Source: Phoenix dactylifera
Lineage: Eukaryota; Streptophyta; Magnoliopsida; Arecales; Arecaceae
Length of the DNA stretch: 64,000 nt
Assembly (NCBI RefSeq): GCF_009389715.1
Contig: NC_052400.1
Location: 21,049,674 to 21,113,673 of the forward strand
Reading direction: 5' to 3'
Part shown: positions 1-36,997 of the stretch, in pieces
Position numbering within the stretch: the stretch's first letter is position 1
Layout: every line of letters begins with the position of its first letter
The notes under the pieces: model-generated
Told to the model about the DNA's origin: nothing
Seen by the model: only the letters and a program-made list of their open reading frames with translations
Databases searched by the model: none
Position numbers and translations under genes: made by a program

Positions 1-1852
1 ATAAAAAAAATTATTTTAAAATAACTTATATTTAATTAAATATCTATTTATATATATAATATTTATTATATTTTTAATAAAAATACTATTTTTTATTTTT
101 TAAAAAACTTCAACCAAATAAAAAAATATTTTTTTTTGTGTGTGTGTGTGTGTATTTTTTGTGAATCAAATGAGTTTCTAATGAAAAAAATAATTAATAA
201 ATATACTGAGCGGTGATGGCTTAGAAAATAGATGATTAACAGAAAATGAGTTTAAAAATGCGTTGCCACCGTAAGGCTTGATTGCCAGAAAATATCAACC
301 TTTTGCGATGATTCCAATTTCTTCTGTAACGTATGACGCAGTGTTTGCATTTCTTCAGAGTTAAAAATGATGCATCGTCTGATGCAGTTATGATTTTTTT
401 GGCCGGCGGGATGGCAATGACTGTCAGTAAATAATAGATTATATGTCAATAGATGTTTAAATATTAATCACTTCGATCATTTTTGATAGAGCTTTTGTGT
501 CTCCTATTTATTAGATATTATTGATATTCTCGACAAGTGCTCACTTAATTACAATCTTTGATTTTTGATAAACAAACTTGATCAAAATTTTTTTTGCCAC
601 TTCTAATCAAAAGCATCCATTCCATATTGTGCCATTGATGTTATTATTACAAGAACGAAAGCAATAAATTATATAAAATGATGATGATACATTTAAGAAT
701 TAATTTGTTCGCAAGTTCATATCCATCAGCTTCTTTTATCTCCAATAGCAGGGGCCCTGTGTTGCATGTTACCGATCGCTTAAGCTTTTGAATTTTTAAT
801 TTTGTCACCATCTTCTTTGTAGGGATGAAAGTAAATAGAATAATAATAGTTTGGATCCATTTTCGTATTCAAAACTTTAAGCATGCAACTAATATTCATA
901 TCTCTATTCATATTTACTAAAGAATGGATATGGATAGACAAATATCTGATCCATATCCAAATATTCGATTCTACTTGTAACCCTATTTAATTTTATATAG
1001 TATTCATAAATATTTAAGAAAAATAAATAACTATACTAATATAGTGTTGACTTAATTTATCATCCACTTAATAATATATTTAATTATGTGTCGTGAAATT
1101 TAATTATCTAATATATTTATACCTTCAATATCTGATTTATTTAGTATCTATTTAAAACAAATATAAATATAAAATTTTTTACATTTAATTAATATTTTAT
1201 TTGTTAAATAAAATAAATATAAATATGAATATATCGGTATACAATCTGATTTCGGTCTCACCAACTTTGACTTTTTTTCACCGAAAGAGCAACGTGAGTG
1301 CATGAAGTGTTCGATAGAAGTCTCGAATGACGGTGACACTAGCGATGAATTCAACTCTGACGACGCACAATTGCGGCGAATCTAGCTGCGAGAACAAGGA
1401 ATCTTTGGGGGCATCTGAGGCAAGATGAGGAAGGTGCCGGGAAAGATTTTGCTGGATATGGCAGAATCCACCGCAGCGATTGCATGCTAGGGTTAGCTAT
1501 CCCCAATCCCACAATGCCCTTTCGCCAGTTGAGATGGCCGTTCTCCGGTGGCAGCGAGTGGTTGAATTGGACATAGGAGATGTTGAGGGCGCTGATGTCC
1601 GCATCATGCGTAATGCCAAGGAAGGAGCAATACGTTGATGGGGCGAAATCTTTGAACTTCAATTAGAGGAGGAGATCTAGAGACAGTAGTGCCTCTCTCT
1701 TCTTTTTTTTATCTGTGAATCTCTCATCTTTTTTTCTTCCCCTTAATTTAACAGTGCCTCTCTTTGTACTGCACTCATGCACCAGGCACAAATGGATGAT
1801 AAAAATAAATATTTCATGTACTTTTTAAAATTAATTAATTGGAGATAGAAAT
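1..1852. other. AT-rich intergenic stretch
   Basis: Very AT-rich DNA with a short GT run near 137-153. No exon-like reading frame with splice sites could be recognised. A more GC-rich island at about 1351-1662 is open for 103 codons on the minus strand, but I recognise no family in it, so it is treated as unexplained rather than as a gene. Confidence 0.6.
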
Positions 1853-2095
1853 TGTCACGCCCCCGCCTGCGCGGAGCACGTGAGGCACCCAGTGCCCACA
1901 TGGGAGCCACATGAGGGAGGAATACGGGGCTTCCCTCCCAAATATTGTCCGGTTCCGAAGCTTCACATAAGCGTCCTTCATCCCTTTCCGGTTTTGTTTT
2001 CCTCCCAAAACGTATCTACAGGATTAGGAGACACCCGCCTCATATGCCCAGGCTCTAAAACGAATCTTTTCGATGTGGGACTATTGGGCCTCACA
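1853..2095 (-). mobile_element. Solo LTR of a TRIM-like retrotransposon
   Basis: A 243-bp unit begins TGTCACGCCC on the plus strand and ends GGGCCTCACA, so on the minus strand it runs TGTGAGGCCC to GGGCGTGACA, the TG...CA ends of an LTR. It is flanked by perfect 5-bp direct repeats GAAAT at 1848-1852 and 2096-2100. Near its minus-strand 5' end it has the TAGTCCCACATCG motif, typical of plant TRIM LTRs. No internal region or second LTR is present, so recombination between two LTRs has probably left a solo copy. Confidence 0.85.
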
Positions 2096-2100
2096 GAAAT

Positions 2101-3928
2101 TATCTCTGTATTAAAATGCAAGCGATTGATATATTACATGCTATATACAAATTAAAACATCAACAATGGTGAACTCAAAGATAAATTGTGACAAAGCAAA
2201 GAAACCCACTAGGAACACGTAAGATGCAAGGTGCTAAAATGCGAGGATAATAGTTGAAAAAGGAGCAAGAGTGAATCACTCTATTCTGAGATCCAAAATA
2301 TTATCTTGGCTAGCCACTCTAAGAATATAGCTTTTACACACTCAGTAGTATACCCTAGGAATGTACCAAAAAGAAAGAGAGAGAACAGAGAGAAGGTAAA
2401 ACAATTCCTACAAGAAAATTTTTACTAATTAATAACTCAAGTATCTTGAGTATGAGCCTTAATAGAAGTAATTATTAGTAGTAACAGAGGATTTTTTTCT
2501 TCAGTTTTCTAAAATGAAATTCTACATCATATTCTAACTCGAAGAAGAATGCTAACTACTAACTCTCCTAATAACATCAAAACATCAAGTTCTAACTTTA
2601 AATATGCTGTGTGGTGAGATACGTTAGAAAAAAAAAACATCACCTGGGTGTATTTTTTTGTGTGCTCATCCTTTGACCACAATTTTCCCGAGTTATTGAT
2701 GCATGAGACTATTGGATTTTTTTCCCCTCCAATTTTATGTATTGTTTTGTGTTTTTCCAAATCTTTTTGCGTACTAGAACTGTAATATACCGGCATCGGA
2801 TTTTGGGAAAGCAGCATTATGAGCCTTGCCGAAGTAGTTCGTTTTTTTTTTTTTTTTTGGGTAGGATGGATGTCCATATCTGATAAGCACAAATAAAAAA
2901 AAAATAAAAAATATAATATTTTAGAGTGTTCAAGACAGCTATCCATTTTCAGCCCACAAGATACTATCCACATGGCTGGCCACATAGACGATCATCCAAT
3001 CTGCAGCTTTATTGGATTTACTGAATATATGCTTGGCATGAAAGACTCCTTCATTTTTTATTATTGTTCAGATATTTCGAAGCAATGGATGATTGTTGCC
3101 GGCATCCCTCGAATTTTCTGGATCCAACTGATGGCTGAGTCATCTTTTTTTATCAAAAAGAAAAAAAAACCGAAAGAAAGAAAAGAAAAAAAAAGAAGAA
3201 GAAGTAGTTCGCTAAACCAGCTGGATTTTACTAAAAGCAAGTCTGTATGGTGCCGTACAAACAAGTTGTTGTCAAGTGAATAAGTGATCAATATATATAT
3301 TAACACGAAACAATAGTTTAATCTAACAATACAATAGACGTATTAAATCGTATCTGTTACAAGTTAGCTGCGTTGAACTATTCAGCGAACAGATATTCCC
3401 ACAAGCTGCCATCTAGCACGTCACAGAATCCTAACGTGGCAGCAATTTATTGGTGAAAAAAGTTGTCTGCTGTTCCAATCTAGCGAACTCTGGCACGGCA
3501 CATCGCCTCGACAAGATCCCTCGTCCAGATGGGTGGCTCTTCGCCCAACATGCCGTCAGATCCTAATCGGAGGGTCGTTAATAATTTAATCCATCAGGGC
3601 CGTGTGATGGGAAGAACAAACCCCCGAAAAAAAGCTCGCCCTCCCATCACATATTAATCACCGAGATCGAAACATCCAAGCCGTTCGGTCGTCGGGGAAC
3701 TTCGGACGGACCCGTTGGACCGGGATCTTAAAGTGGTCCGCCGGATCACAATACTAAAAATAAGTAATAACCCGAAATAAAAAATTGGGGGAAAATACAC
3801 TGGGAGCGAACGGGAAGGAAGAGCGCAGGGTATTCCATTCATAACCTCGTAGCCATGATCTGACCTCGTCGTGTGAACATCTGCACAGTGTAATAAATAA
3901 ATAAATAAATAAATAAATAACCCAGAAA
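2101..3928. other. Intergenic region upstream of the NDR kinase gene
   Basis: AT-rich, with A/T homopolymers around 2849-2868 and 3160-3200 and a TAAA tandem repeat at about 3893-3920, directly before the TATA box. No gene is supported. The open frames here come from low-complexity sequence. Confidence 0.55.
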
Positions 3929-3937
3929 TATATAAAA
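3929..3937 (+). promoter_or_regulatory. TATA box of the NDR kinase gene
   Basis: TATATAAAA lies about 90 bp before the start codon at 4021. With usual plant spacing, transcription would start near 3960-3970, giving a leader of only 50-60 nt. The placement is an inference from sequence; no transcript data were available. Confidence 0.6.
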
Positions 3938-3947
3938 AGGCCGGGGA

Positions 3948-4018
3948 GGGAGAGAGAGAGAGCCCAGGGGAGAAGAGAGAGACGGCGGGGCGAGAGAGGG
4001 GGGGGGGAGGGAGAGAGG
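3948..4018 (+). repeat. GA-rich leader tract of the NDR kinase gene
   Basis: An almost pure purine stretch of GA and G runs sits between the TATA box and the start codon. GA/CT tracts are common in plant 5' leaders and core promoters. A run of eight or more G occurs at about 4000. Confidence 0.6.
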
Positions 4019-4020
4019 TG

Positions 4021-29668
<25,648 letters not shown>

Positions 29669-32600
29669 CTTGCTATCTGCACTGATTAATAGTTTATTCA
29701 TGTGCCCTCCGTGATGTGGCTGTGGAAGTGACCTGCTTGTTTTTAGTCAGGTCTGCCCTATTCAGTTGTCCTGATAAGCTTGTCTCGCAAGCATTTTGTA
29801 GAATCGAATGGGCCTTTAGTTGTACAGTACTATATTAAGGATGTTTAGAAAAGCCCGGTGTATTGAACTGTGCTCTTTCGAATATGTTTTGATAGCAGAA
29901 TGCGATTTCTGTGTCCTGGCTGCCCAGGTTGGCAATGCCTTTTGTTGTGGCAATTTCTGGCCTGGTTCAGCTTCGGGGACAGTAAGTACTCCAAGCATGC
30001 TGCTATCATGTCCATGCTCTTTGATGAGTATTTGGGAGACTGCAGTAGTTTTATTTAATACCTTTTTTTTTTTTTTGATACAACGGCGGCTCACACATGA
30101 TGGGTGTAGATGCAGCCAACAAAATCAGAAAATGAGGCAATTCAGTTTGCGGCACTGTTTGTCTTTCTGTAAACGTGCGTGGCCTGGTGGAAGCCGCACT
30201 TTTTCAGTAATCTGCGAATGCCGTGGAGCAACTACCAGTCTCCAGCAGCGCATCTGCGACTTTGGATTTACTCAATCACCGTGGCCGAATTCTCCTCGAG
30301 GAGGTGATCCACTTCTAGTACCTGCTTCTCATAGGAGATACCCCTCCAAGCAGTTCTAAGTTCGGTACACACCACAGATGTATCGAAGATTCGTCGATTT
30401 TTTGCTGCTACTAGTCCGGTGTCGTGATTTCTAATGATGAATGCTACACCTTTGTAGCTTTTGTCTTTGGTTACACTGTCGTCGAAGTTTATTTTGAGAA
30501 AATCAGGAGGAGGGGCACTTGGGAGGTAAACATAGTTTTGGACACTGTAAGGGTAGAATAGGGGCTTGAATGTTCCTATTTAATGCCCCTTTGCCTCCAA
30601 GCATCTAGAGTTTAGATTATTTTGATTAGCAGTTACTTTGTTCGATGCTTAAAGGTTGTTAGATGGTGAAAGGGACTTTTTTAAGGAGTCTCTTATTATA
30701 TGGATTCAGTTCAACCTGAAATCATGCATTTGGGACAAGCAAAGTGGTGATGCATTTGCAATTAGAGTTTTGTACAGGCTGGACATTTTCTCTGGGCACG
30801 TCACCAATCTCAAATGTGGTTCGAATATAGATGTCTGCTCTTTTGACCGCTGACTGATAGTGAGTTGAATGGTGGGATTACAAGCATGCGGATAGATTTA
30901 TGCCTAGTTTATAGGTTGGAGTTTGACAATTTTCCAACTGTGAATGTGTCGATCAATATTCGCTGTTTCGATACCGGACTTCGTACTGGTACCATACTAA
31001 TATAGTGTCAGTATAGTATGTTATGAAATTTTTGTACTAGATATAGGTATCAAACTAGTATGGTACAATACGTTTTGTACCATCCGGTTTTGCTCGATAC
31101 GGTGTATTTTGATGTTTAATACTTTATTATTATATAGCACGGAATGGTATGCTTAATCTCAATCAAATTAAATTATCTGACCGCCAGAATTGATGTTTTA
31201 ATTTATTTTGAAGGGTGGACACATCCGCATACAAAGCTAAGGAACTTGGTGCATGAGTTCTAATGTTCGTATATTGAATTTGCGAAGTGAGATGTTCTGA
31301 TGCCTTAGTGGTTGCTGTGGCGTGATTGATACATGCATTCAGAGAATGTATGATATTTCTTCGAGTATTGAACATAATCCAAAATAGCCCGGAAATATGC
31401 TACCGACCAACACCAGAAAACATTCTATGACATGAGCACGAGCCTTATGTTTGCAAGTTTTATGTTGTGATGCCAATTTATTTTAGCAGTGTTGAGGCTC
31501 ACATTTTGATGTGACAAATGCAATATATTGACTTATCTGTGCCCCGGTATGGAAGTCTTAAGAAAGGTGAATATAAGAAATAAGCGAACTCCAGGTTGGT
31601 TAATTGAAGTTGGTTGAAATCGGGCTCGCTGGGGAGTGAGCACGTCAAAAGCCATGTGGTACACATCGAAAGCTAAATAGTACGTGAGTCATATCGCACC
31701 GTTGATGTTTTCTTTCCCGTGTGGTGTGTGGGAAGTGCGCACCATCGTCTTTTATCAATCTGGATTATAATTTGGAAGAAAATTTGATAGGAATATAATT
31801 GTGCTCATTTGTTTTCAGCTATAAATATATATATATTCTCATTGCAGGTGTCCATGACGTAAATGATCGTAGCATCATCTGCGCTTCGAGCACCAAAAGG
31901 TAGTTTTTTACTTGGCCAGAAAAAGCTTTTAAATAATTCATCTACGTTCGGATGAAAATGTCTGATCTTTGTTGCGTGAAATGTTACCCCCGGGGAAGGG
32001 TGGGGAAGTCGATAACATGAATATTGGTAGTAGCGTGTGGTTTTTGAATTATGTAACAATGTTGACAAGCTAAGTTGCCGCAGCGGGATGGCTTTCCTTC
32101 TTGTCCCATCTGCTCGTTTTGGTTCCTTTTGGAGATCTAACAAGGTCCACAGCAACCTAGTTATATTGGCTTTGAGGAGGCATGCTAGATTATGAGCTGA
32201 TCTAGTATAGTTTCAAGTGAAATTCCAGCATCGGTTATCAAATTTATATACCAAGGCTTAGAAGCATTGTTCCAAGCTCCGCTTTTGAAGCACAGGCACA
32301 AGCTAAACATGGGATCTTATTTAAGATCAGTTTCGGCCGCTTAAGCTAAAGCTAGAATCGACAGGGCTTTGTCGACTTGGTGGTTTGCCAGGAAGAGATG
32401 CCGACACAGACAAATATCTCTAGTGAGCATGCCTAACGCATGATTCAAACCCAGATGTAGAACTATGATTCTTAAAATCTATAATGACCAAGTTAACCAT
32501 ACGTGGATCTAGCCTTGGAGAGATAGATGGTTCTTAATGCAATGAACATATTCTTAAAATCTATCCATGCACTCTTAGGGTAAAGATAGTTTGGTTATAT

Positions 32601-33015
32601 ATAGGCCAATGAACTAGTCTAAAATCATGCTGGAATAATTTAGAAGCCGTAGAATTAATGATTTACAACATGCACTGAACAAAAGAAAGTTTATAGGATC
32701 TATGGCATTTTCTTTTGTAGTTTAGTTCTTCTCCGCTTCTTCAAATGGTATTTGTACGTCTAGTTTTTTGACTTTGTTTTAATTTTATTTATCAAGATAT
32801 ACAATTGAGATCGGGGTGTCACCTGGATGCATGCCGCCATTCGGTCCTGGCTCGTCCCCTCGTATGAAATGAGGCTAGATACTGTTTCGGGGCGGCGCCG
32901 CATACGGGGAACGCTCTCTAGGGGCGCTGGTACTCGGTATCGGACTCCTTCCGCCACCCGAACCCCAACCTCGACCCCCAGCGGTACCGGCACTGGAAGA
33001 TAGGAGAGGTGAGCA
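29669..33015. other. Intergenic region between the kinase and RRM protein genes
   Basis: The first few hundred bases should include the kinase 3' UTR. It holds a dispersed-repeat copy at 30060-30140 and a CGATAC/GGTAC-type repeat at 30965-31130. A 116-codon minus-strand frame at 31805-32155 shows no recognisable family and no supporting splice context. The last 150 bp before 33016 is GC-richer and probably holds the promoter and leader of the next gene. Confidence 0.6.
30060..30140 (-). repeat. Dispersed repeat, copy 1, T-tract plus GCTCACAC/AATCAGAAAA block
   Basis: A T-run is followed by GATACAACGGCGGCTCACAC...CAACAAAATCAGAAAA. A similar block is at 47727-47800 (T-run, ATATAACAGCAGCTCATACAC...CAACAAAATCAGAAAAG). 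On the minus strand both would end in an A tail, as for the 3' end of a non-LTR retrotransposon or SINE. The parent family is unknown. Confidence 0.5.
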
Positions 33016-36000
33016 ATGTCCGATCGCTACCGGAGATACTCTTCTCCCGAAAGAGGTACCCTCCGTCTCCCTCTCCCTTCTCCCTCCTTCGGATACGCCC
33101 AAGCCTTTTGTTTCCTTCTCCTTCTGCTCGCTTGGTTTGGGCCACCGGCAAGCCCTGGTCAATGTTTGAGAGAAGCTGGAAGCATTTTCTTGTTTCGATC
33201 GTCGAAATAGCTATTATCTTCTTGGATGGGGGAGAAGGAGGCCGTGAGATTTTTAATAGACGGCCCCTCTTTCGAACAGTCATCTTTTGCTATTTGATTC
33301 CAGATATATTTATAGAGAGAGAGAGAGAGAGAGAGAGATGTGTTCTTAGGGTGGAGGAGAGGTACATCACAAATAGGAATAGCCGTGTAATGAAGGTAGA
33401 TGAGTTAGGTTTTATTTAGTGCCATATATTCTATCAAATTTATTGATTAAGTTATGTTAATGCTGATATCTTCTTCGCAATTCTTTGTGCTGGTGCCCGC
33501 AGCACATCACATTACGTGTGAATGCACCACCCGGATGGAGTGTACTAAACTCGGAGAAAACCTTCACAGCGTGCCGCATTGCTTTGCACGGAAGAGTTAA
33601 TTGATGTGATTGCATAACGATATGATTTTTTGAGTCCTCATGTAATGATACTGTCTGCCTACTCAGTTACAGAGATTTGAATTGTGTCATGTTTAGGCAA
33701 TGGTTATAATTTCTTTTTCTTACCATTATTATGATATTATCTTTCCTTCTGCATAAACTCCATAGAAGTTGTGCATGCAAATCTTAGTTGCAGGGGGGCA
33801 TGGTTCTGTGGAACCACCCTTGGGAAGCATCGAGGTAAAGACCTCGAAAATTATGGGGAAGTTGCTGGGAAACATGATTAAGTATGCAAGAAGAGACTCC
33901 AAGACTGCTAACCAGTTTCCAGCACTTCCCTATGATATCCCTTTCATTGTTCAAACTAATATTTAGCACACAAGGTGCATGTCCACTATGCATGCAGTTA
34001 AAAAGCAAAAGGAAAAAAAAACTGGAAATTTTAGGAATACGAGGAAGAGAAGGGCGTGGAGTGGATCCTGAAAACAGATTAAGGAAAAATGATGGACTCA
34101 TTTCCTGGGAAGGAGGTGGCTCAAGTCTCTCTTGTAAGGTGTAATTCTATTAAAAAAAAAAATCAAATATGGAGCCAAATGGGGTTGGAGTCTTACTTCC
34201 AAGAGTCTCCATTATGATAGTAGAGAAGTTTCTCTTGTTTCTGCTAACAAAGTATTCTTTCATCGCACACTGGTGACATTACTCCTTTCCCGCTTCCATT
34301 TTTTCCACCTTTCCTTGTTTATTTCCCCAAAGTGGATATTACAATGGGAATTACCGAACAGTTGTTCTTACTTTCTATGCTAGAGAACACATATAACTGT
34401 TAGGGATTTATGGGGATTCCATTTCTGGAAGGAAACGTTAAACTAAGGCCATGTGTTAGAAAATGTCCACATACACATGGTGTGAACCATACCTTTTTCT
34501 GCTTAGTACACCAGCTTGCTTGAATCGGTTGTGAGCTCTCTTAAAGAGGGCAGAGTGTGGGGCTCATGCCACGTGTTGCAGGTTCCACCTACACTCGCTT
34601 GTAGGTCTTGCACTCCTCATTTTCTAGAGGGTGGTTAAAATTTAAGAATGAGCATTCATCTCCCAAGTTTTTGAGGAAGTTTCAGGTGCCAAAAGGATGT
34701 GTTTGATGTGCGTGAACACATCATGATGAGAAACATTTTGGTATGTGAGACATGAACTTTGACAACTGATGAATCCTGTTCTTGTTAGCCTTTTTTCCCT
34801 TTAGATTATTCAGCTGATGCTTAATCTATCACTATTTCTGTAGTTTACCTTTGTTTTTGTAGTCTGTAGATCGTATATTACATATGACTGACCATAGTCA
34901 TGGTCCTTGTAGATGAAAGATTTCATGTTTATTTTTCTTAATTATTGTGATTTTTTATTGTTTTATCTTCCTGGTTAGGAACATTTAATTAAAATGGGCT
35001 GGCTATCTTAGTAATAATGGTTTGCTGGGTGCATACTTTATTTTTTGATGCTGACGTTTGCTACTAACCTGCTGGTTATTATGCTTTAACTCATATGGTT
35101 TGATGTTATCTAGGGTCACATATGTGTTTTAACCTATACAGAAGAGCAATTCTAACATTTTGTCTACACTTGTCATTGTGTCATTCTGGAGTATAGGATC
35201 CTTGCCTTTCCTCTTTATTCTGTTCTTGCAATTACTTACACTTAGATACATCTCTAGTTCATTTTCATGGTATGTACAGATATAACATCTAAGAACGGAG
35301 AAGTGTTTCTTCTGCATACATAAAAAATGATTGTAATTATCAATGTTTTAATAAGTTTAATGTACAATGTATTATGTTCAGCAGGACTGGCATGTCCTGT
35401 ACCATATAAGTCTGATGTTTATGTATGGCATGTTCTTGTCCATCAACAATAATCTGCTTAAGGAAATACCATTGTCATATTTTTGGTTTCTAGCTTCTGG
35501 ATTTTCTTCATTGATTTATTGTTCTATATGAAACAGATCCAAGAGCAGATCCAAGAGCCGGTATTCGTGGTTCTCTTTTATCTGATGGTTCTACTGTAGC
35601 ATCTGATCACATGCAGAGTGCTGGTGATCCAAGGGGCACATCAGATTCTCTGCGGAGTGATGTAAGATTTCACCTAGAAGTGGTTTAAAAGTTATTTAAG
35701 ATTTGAGTACAGAGCATCTTACTGCTTAGTGATATCTTTCATATGCTGTGGCTGTACTCAGATACCGATACGACCTGGAAGTTATGGTTCAGATCATCTT
35801 TCTGGAGCAGGAAGTCATGCTACGCCTGGATTTAGTGGTTTGGCTGCTGGAGCTACCATAAGAGGATATACTCCATTAGAAGAGCCAGGCTTAACAAGAA
35901 GAGATGCATTAGGCATTAAGCCTGGCATCAGAGACGTACCCAATCCTTTGGTAAAATCTGATGGTGCATCTGCAGATCAGTCTAATATCCTTTTTGTTGA

Positions 36001-36953
36001 TGGCCTTCCTACTGATTGTACAAGGAGAGAAGTAGCCCGTATCCTTGTGGCTGTGACTCATTGACCTTGCCTTCTGACTTGATTACTCTTTGGTTCTTCT
36101 ATTCTAATCCTTAATATTGTACCAAAAGATCTCTTCCGCCCTTTTATTGGTTTCAAGGATATCAAAGTTGTACATAAGGAGCCTAGACGTGTAAGTATAT
36201 TGATACAATCAGTTTCTTATTTTGGTAAATTTTGAAACTTCATGAAGTAGTTATAAATATTTGAAATGTAATCGATTCATTCTTGATGCTTATGAGAATC
36301 ATGGTGTTTTTACTGCTTGCTGATATGTAGAATTGATTCTTTATCATCCTATGATGGCCTGATTAATATGATTATTTATTTTTTGGCAACACCTATTGTC
36401 CAATGAGCATAATTTCATAGCACACCCAATCAATTTGGTATTGTCTTTACAGACCATGTTTTGCCACTATAATGAAGGCCAGATCCTTCAAAATGAAATA
36501 TTAAATTACTTTCACTAGACACATTAAGTTCTTCTTTCACTGTCCACTTTCTTTCCTGCCTCTTAAACCGAATCTGATGACCTGCCACTGGAGGCACTTT
36601 TATATGCGTATTTCATACTGATCAGAAAATTATTTTTATACTGGAGGCACTTTTATATGCGTATTTCATACTGGAGGCACTTTTATATGCGTATTTCATA
36701 CTGATCAGAAAATTATTTTTATGGTATTTTCAACCTCTGAGAATTTTGGGGTCATAACCATGGGTTCATGTTTCAAATTAATATCTTTGATGTCAAATTT
36801 GCAGTTTTCTGTAGTGTCTCAATATTGTGCTGATATATGCTCCCTATGAATATATAAGTCGTGTTAAAATACGTATGATATTTTACATGTAGCTGCTGAT
36901 GTTCTACTTGTCAATTTTTTTATCATTATGTATCACACACACACACACACGCG

Positions 36954-36997
<44 letters not shown>

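Noticed and set aside
31805..32155. 116-codon minus-strand frame as a gene
   Set aside because: No recognisable motif, AT-rich composition at its 3' end, and no supporting splice or promoter context. Left as unexplained.
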